43,747 bases of DNA from Paludibacteraceae bacterium (GTDB taxonomy: Bacteria > Bacteroidota > Bacteroidia > Bacteroidales > Paludibacteraceae): positions 1 through 43,747 of the forward strand of contig JAFYSB010000018.1 in NCBI GenBank assembly GCA_017546705.1. Reading direction: 5' to 3'. Below, in pieces: positions 39,314-43,747 of this stretch. The translations under genes were made by a program, and so were the position numbers. The notes beneath the pieces were generated by a model that made no database searches, was not told the origin of the DNA, and worked only from the letters and a program-made list of their open reading frames with translations. How positions within the stretch are numbered: the first letter of the stretch is position 1; every line of letters begins with the position of its first letter.

Positions 39314-42300
39314 TTATGGTTGTACCATACGACCTTGAGCATCGTACAACTGACCATTGTTGAGGATGTATAATGCGCCGTTGATGATGTACTTTTGGAT
39401 TTGTCCGTTTGCACCATTGATGATAGTTTCTACCGCAGTGGCTACATGGTTTGGACGTACGCGGAGGGCAAAGCGACCGTTGTTGGTGCCTTCGCGGAGT
39501 TCGGTGGTGTAGTCAGCGAGGAGTAGGTTGGTCTCTTTGCCAGTCTCATAGTCGATGAGGATAGCAGTGATACCATCTGTACCATCAGGCATAGCGAAGG
39601 TGTAGTTGCCAGTCTCATGGATATCCAAGCCGATTGGAATGACGCGCTCTTCCATAGGGAGTACGTTGGCAGCTACCTCTACGTCGTTAATCATAGAGTA
39701 GATGTTGGCTCCATGGTTGATAATCTTGCAGAGGTCGTAGTTCATATCAAACTCAGCAGTAGCGTTGTCTTCTTGCAAGCGGATGAAGGTATGATCTTGT
39801 TGTTCACCCTCTTGCTGCAACGCAAGGCGCAAAGTATATTGGTCTTTGCTAGTAGTATTGCGGCGGGCAGCAATAGCAGACAAACTAATAACTTGTTCTC
39901 TCCAATTGATTTCGCCAGCGAATTGAACCATGTATGCATGCATACTGTTGAAGGTAGGAGAAACGCTAGGAATGTATTTGTTTTCTGCAGCGTCGTATTG
40001 ATAGTAACTAAGATCTGATCCAGTGATCTCTGCGATATTGGTGTATGCAGGTACACCAATGATATTCCAATTGGAATCTTTGATGCGACGATCTCCCGTG
40101 TCTGGATTACCTGGACGATTGATTGTACACTCATGTGCATCTACTTTGGTAGTTGTCTTTGTAGGATTGTTGTCAATAACGATGGCGTTTTGTCCGTCGG
40201 ATGGGAAGTAGAGGGAAATTTCTGTATTTTCGTGATCCCAAAAAGCGGCACTGTTACCAAGCAAATCTAAATCCAAGCAGAGTACGTATCCCTTACCTGC
40301 TTCGAGTGTATATCCCTCTGGATTCTCTATATACTTCCAATAGGTACCAGCATCTGCCCACAAGCCTTTTTCTGCACGCTCTGCGCCATCATAGTACTCC
40401 ATAATCCAGTGCTCGCCATAGTTACCAAAGCCAAATACTTCGTTCAATTTGACATCAAATGGGAAGGATACCCAATAGAGTGCGCGTTCGTGTTGCGACT
40501 TAGTGCCATCGTTAAGTGTTGCTTTGTTGAATGTCATTACGCCGTATGCTTGTTGAGCAGTCACGCTTCCTTCGCCGGAAATTTGTACTGTTTGTGCTTC
40601 TTCGTGGTGTGAGCGGACAATCATGACTTTTTCCAGTGCTAAATTACCGGTAATTTCTTGATTTCCTACTAGACCAGATACGAGGTAGTTTGTTTTGAAA
40701 TCATAGATAAGTCGAAGTGCATAGTGTTCTGCTGTTCCGTCAATCAATTTCTCGGTGGTAGTTTCACTACCTTTGAAGTATTGTGTTTTGCCGTTGTATT
40801 CGGCAGTCAACTTCACGTGCGTATTTTCATTTGCTTTGACATCCAATTGATAGAGCCAATTTTCCATATCCTTGAAGTTCGCTTCATTCGCCTTCAGGCC
40901 AGTGATATTAAAATTCTTTCCAGAAGTATCTTGTAGATTTTCATCACCAACTAATACGAGGTAACGATCTTTTGCATTACCAGAGCCACTCAAATAAGCA
41001 CGTTCGAGCGCGTTGGTCTTACTATTCCATGTGAAGCGTACATTGGCATCAGCAGGTAATATACTCGTGATAGCAATATCGTCACCCACTAGCGTATCAG
41101 ATATGCATGGGCTATAGTCGTTTGCTATTGTATATTTGATGTTTTTACCAAGATGAATCCATTTGCAGAAGTAATAATCGTAATTGCCGTATATGAGTGA
41201 TGCTTCTGAGTGCGTCATTAGATTGCCGTCATTATTGAGGTAATCATACCAACCACCTTCCGCGCAATATGAGCGAATATAGTAATTACCTACGTAAGCC
41301 TGGGTTTCTTCGCTTAGGATAGTGGCTTCACCATCAGTCTGCTGTAGTACGAAGTTGTAAACACCATTTCCGGTAACAGCTGGGCAGCCATTGCTTATGT
41401 ACAACTCTGGAGTCCTTTTGGCTGGTGCCATTGCACCGCCAGGATTATCTCCGTGAACACCATTGATAGATTGCGCAGCTACTGTATTCCATGTGATGGT
41501 AGTGCCATCGATGGTGCATTGTTGCAATAAGATAGCAGGATTTTGTCCGTCTTTGTTGATATAGAAACTTACAATATCTTGCTTTGTATCAGACGCTTGG
41601 TATGAAATGGACTGAGATGGGTGGAATTTGGTGTATGGTGCAGTCCCTAATACTTCGCTTTCTACATATACCAATCGATAATCGCCCGTATTTTCAGTAA
41701 TAGTTACTGATGGGGTATAAGTACTCCATTGGCTATCATCCCATAGTCTGTCCCAAGTACCCTCACCCTTAGACCATACTCCTTCGCTTACGGTATAGAA
41801 GTTCTTTTCTGTATCAATTGTTAGGTCTGCTGTTTGGTCCCATTTATTCCCCCAACTGTTTTCTTTTTGAGATGGGTTCATACGGCAGAAAATGACGCTT
41901 GGATATTTTTTTTCTGTAGGAATTTTACAAGTATAAATGCCGTCTCTATTGTGTTCTAAATCCACCCATATTTCACCATTTCCGAAGAAATAAGCTGCGA
42001 ATCGTGCATTAGCTTGTTTCCAATTTTCGTTTGGCTTGAGGTGTAAATAGGAAACCGTTTTGTTGTTTAGTACATACAAATTATTGCCGGTTGTTGGAAT
42101 TGTTAAGTTACCAGATTGATTCAAAGCATTTTCCCATTTGTTTTCAGGTTCTGCAGATTTTAATCGAACCATCATAATATCTTGATAGCCAGCTGGGATA
42201 TCTACGGTATAATAACTGCTATTAGCATCTACTTTAACCATGTCTGCCCAAGCATGGCCTTCGCTATTCCAGTAATACACAGAAAAACGAGCATTATCAC

Positions 42301-43747
42301 CTGTCCAGCCAGTAGGATCAAGATATAAAGTTTGAGGAGGTATGAGCTCGAAGTTTGCTGTTAGTGTACCTGCTGCTGTAGCTGTGATAGTGGTAGTAGT
42401 GCTTTCTGCATTTGCAATAGTGATACCACTTGTAGCCGTCCAATTGACAAATTGGTAACCGGATTCTGGTGTGGCAGTTACTTCGATAGTAGTAGCAATA
42501 CCAACTTCGCCAGTAGTTGGGGTAACTGTACCGTGGTTATTGTTGTTTGATTGTACGATAATAGTGTATAAATTCTCTGTAAAGTTGGCGGTAACAGTAG
42601 TAGCTGCTGTAGGATGGAAAGTGGTTTCTTCTGCTTTATTATCTGCGAATGTACCGCCATTAGAAGACGTCCAACCTGCAAAAGTGTAACCTATTACAGG
42701 GGTAGCAGCGATGCTGATACCAGTAACTTCTCCTACTGCTTGTGCTTCAGATGGGCTGACAGTACCACCAATAGTGGTAGCGAATGTAACATTCCATGTC
42801 TTCTCTACAAATTTTACATATACATTGGTTTCGCCAGAAATGGTAGTAGTGTATGTGTTTTGTCCTGCGTTATGTTTTCCAGATGTGCAAGCGGCATCGG
42901 TGTACCAACCTTCTACTTCATAATGGGTTTCAGGTGTTGCGGTGAAAGTGATGCTGTGTCCACTACGCACGGTGGCTGGTGAAGTGATGGCAGCGGCGGT
43001 GGTGTTGTTGTACGCGCTGAGTGAACCATAAGAAGAACCTTCTTCAACACCAAAGGTGACGGTATATTCAGTCACGTCGTATGTCCATTGTGCATACAAA
43101 GTGACATTATCATCTTTTATCCAATTGCCGTTGGCATCGGTATAGCCACTGACATTTGCAACCAATGTGCCATCGGTGTTGAGAACCAATGTACCATCAG
43201 TTGCTGCTGTATAATAGCCATTGCAACGGTGATCGGTGCGAATAGGGTGCGTGATGTTCGTTACATCGCTGCTATTGTATGTAGCAGTTGCACTACCATT
43301 GCTTTCACCGCCGTTGGCGTCTAAGGTAATTGTATAGGTTTTAGGAGTCCATTTTGCATAGAGGGTGATGTTGGAGGTGTATGCTGTTGCACCTAAAGAT
43401 GTTACATTGTTTGTACATGCCGCTTCTTTGTACCAACCCTCGAAAGTGTAGCCAGTTTTAGTGGCGGTACTTAATGTGGTGGCAGTTCCATAAGTGTGTT
43501 GAGTAGGATAGCCTGTAGCATGAGTACCTGAGAATGTGGCATCGCCTTGGTCCTTATAGATGATGGTGTATTGGTTTGGTGTCCAGAATGGGTATAGTGC
43601 AACATTGGTATTTGCTGTGTAAGTTCCGCCTAAGTCATATACTTTGGCTCCGCCATCGGAAGTGGACCAACCAGTTTGAGTATAACCTGTGCGAGTGAAT
43701 TTGTTACTAGATAGTGTATAATTTACTCCGTGTTCCTTAGTACCAGC
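39314..43747 (-). CDS. Large secreted protein with InlB-type B-repeats and carbohydrate-binding-like modules (5' end outside window)
   Basis: The frame is open from the stop at 39314 to the right edge, so 1477 C-terminal residues are visible. The first 470 or so hold about six InlB-type B-repeats (Listeria-Bacteroides repeat), e.g. TGYTFEGWYKEAACTN and NITLYAKWTPKTYTITLDANGG. Residues about 474-565 and 566-669 are two related modules (NARFSVYYWNSEGHAWADM; NARFAAYFFGNGEIWVDL) that end in NKW...LTI; they resemble small carbohydrate-binding modules of Bacteroidales. About 750 beta-rich residues follow, with SNWNIIGVPAYTN. The end (YIINGALYILNNGQLYDAQG) is the short tail common in large Bacteroidales surface proteins, perhaps a reduced secretion tail. 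A glycan-binding surface role is inferred. Confidence 0.85.
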   Translation of the reverse strand, partial: AGTKEHGVNYTLSSNKFTRTGYTQTGWSTSDGGAKVYDLGGTYTANTNVALYPFWTPNQYTIIYKDQGDATFSGTHATGYPTQHTYGTATTLSTATKTGYTFEGWYKEAACTNNVTSLGATAYTSNITLYAKWTPKTYTITLDANGGESNGSATATYNSSDVTNITHPIRTDHRCNGYYTAATDGTLVLNTDGTLVANVSGYTDANGNWIKDDNVTLYAQWTYDVTEYTVTFGVEEGSSYGSLSAYNNTTAAAITSPATVRSGHSITFTATPETHYEVEGWYTDAACTSGKHNAGQNTYTTTISGETNVYVKFVEKTWNVTFATTIGGTVSPSEAQAVGEVTGISIAATPVIGYTFAGWTSSNGGTFADNKAEETTFHPTAATTVTANFTENLYTIIVQSNNNNHGTVTPTTGEVGIATTIEVTATPESGYQFVNWTATSGITIANAESTTTTITATAAGTLTANFELIPPQTLYLDPTGWTGDNARFSVYYWNSEGHAWADMVKVDANSSYYTVDIPAGYQDIMMVRLKSAEPENKWENALNQSGNLTIPTTGNNLYVLNNKTVSYLHLKPNENWKQANARFAAYFFGNGEIWVDLEHNRDGIYTCKIPTEKKYPSVIFCRMNPSQKENSWGNKWDQTADLTIDTEKNFYTVSEGVWSKGEGTWDRLWDDSQWSTYTPSVTITENTGDYRLVYVESEVLGTAPYTKFHPSQSISYQASDTKQDIVSFYINKDGQNPAILLQQCTIDGTTITWNTVAAQSINGVHGDNPGGAMAPAKRTPELYISNGCPAVTGNGVYNFVLQQTDGEATILSEETQAYVGNYYIRSYCAEGGWYDYLNNDGNLMTHSEASLIYGNYDYYFCKWIHLGKNIKYTIANDYSPCISDTLVGDDIAITSILPADANVRFTWNSKTNALERAYLSGSGNAKDRYLVLVGDENLQDTSGKNFNITGLKANEANFKDMENWLYQLDVKANENTHVKLTAEYNGKTQYFKGSETTTEKLIDGTAEHYALRLIYDFKTNYLVSGLVGNQEITGNLALEKVMIVRSHHEEAQTVQISGEGSVTAQQAYGVMTFNKATLNDGTKSQHERALYWVSFPFDVKLNEVFGFGNYGEHWIMEYYDGAERAEKGLWADAGTYWKYIENPEGYTLEAGKGYVLCLDLDLLGNSAAFWDHENTEISLYFPSDGQNAIVIDNNPTKTTTKVDAHECTINRPGNPDTGDRRIKDSNWNIIGVPAYTNIAEITGSDLSYYQYDAAENKYIPSVSPTFNSMHAYMVQFAGEINWREQVISLSAIAARRNTTSKDQYTLRLALQQEGEQQDHTFIRLQEDNATAEFDMNYDLCKIINHGANIYSMINDVEVAANVLPMEERVIPIGLDIHETGNYTFAMPDGTDGITAILIDYETGKETNLLLADYTTELREGTNNGRFALRVRPNHVATAVETIINGANGQIQKYIINGALYILNNGQLYDAQGRMVQP

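Overview
The window is a chromosomal segment of a Bacteroidota bacterium, most likely order Bacteroidales. The main signs are promoters of the Bacteroides type (TTTG, about 20 bp, TAnnTTTG), the single-chain PurL, a DUF1343/NamZ-type protein, and large secreted beta-sandwich proteins, one ending in what looks like a type IX secretion tail. I see no transposase, integrase, phage gene or CRISPR array. Only a tRNA-Ser(GCU) represents stable RNA.

Layout. 1-217: end of oadB (+). 426-4624: a leftward six-gene run led by a shortened RelA/SpoT protein, then recR, a membrane protein, a HAD phosphatase, a GNAT acetyltransferase and an exported protein. 4778-6071: a rightward pair, an anchored pilin-like protein and rsmD. 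6218-11812: a leftward run of TPR protein, ribH, aspartate kinase, YitT-type protein, nucleotidyltransferase and galE. 11932-13058: SDR and queD. 13193-24502: a 3096-residue surface protein followed 3 bp later by uvrB. 24878-25528: HAD hydrolase (+). 25534-30107: NamZ-like, FAD/Fe-S dehydrogenase, CYTH. 30213-37459: purE, purL, cstA, engB and a UspA-like protein. 37814-39206: tRNA-Ser, a duplicated 82-bp block and mltG (+). 39314-43747: a large InlB-repeat surface protein running off the right edge.

Most genes are housekeeping (purine and riboflavin synthesis, DNA repair, ribosome assembly, cell-wall turnover, stringent response). Two giant secreted proteins take up about 13.7 kb.

The most unusual feature is a set of short interspersed repeats with unrelated sequences that nearly all share a 7-bp period. 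They fill the short spacers between co-transcribed genes. The same families also occur in frame inside proteins: three times in purL, once in the CYTH protein, once as about 32 codons in the UspA-like protein, and at the termini of several others. A second class with an 11-bp period lies in two larger intergenic gaps. Other points of note are a RelA/SpoT protein lacking both its hydrolase and ACT domains, a giant protein built as two jelly-roll-like modules each followed by 15 cadherin-like repeats, and an extended promoter -33 box (TTGCATAT) that recurs through the window.
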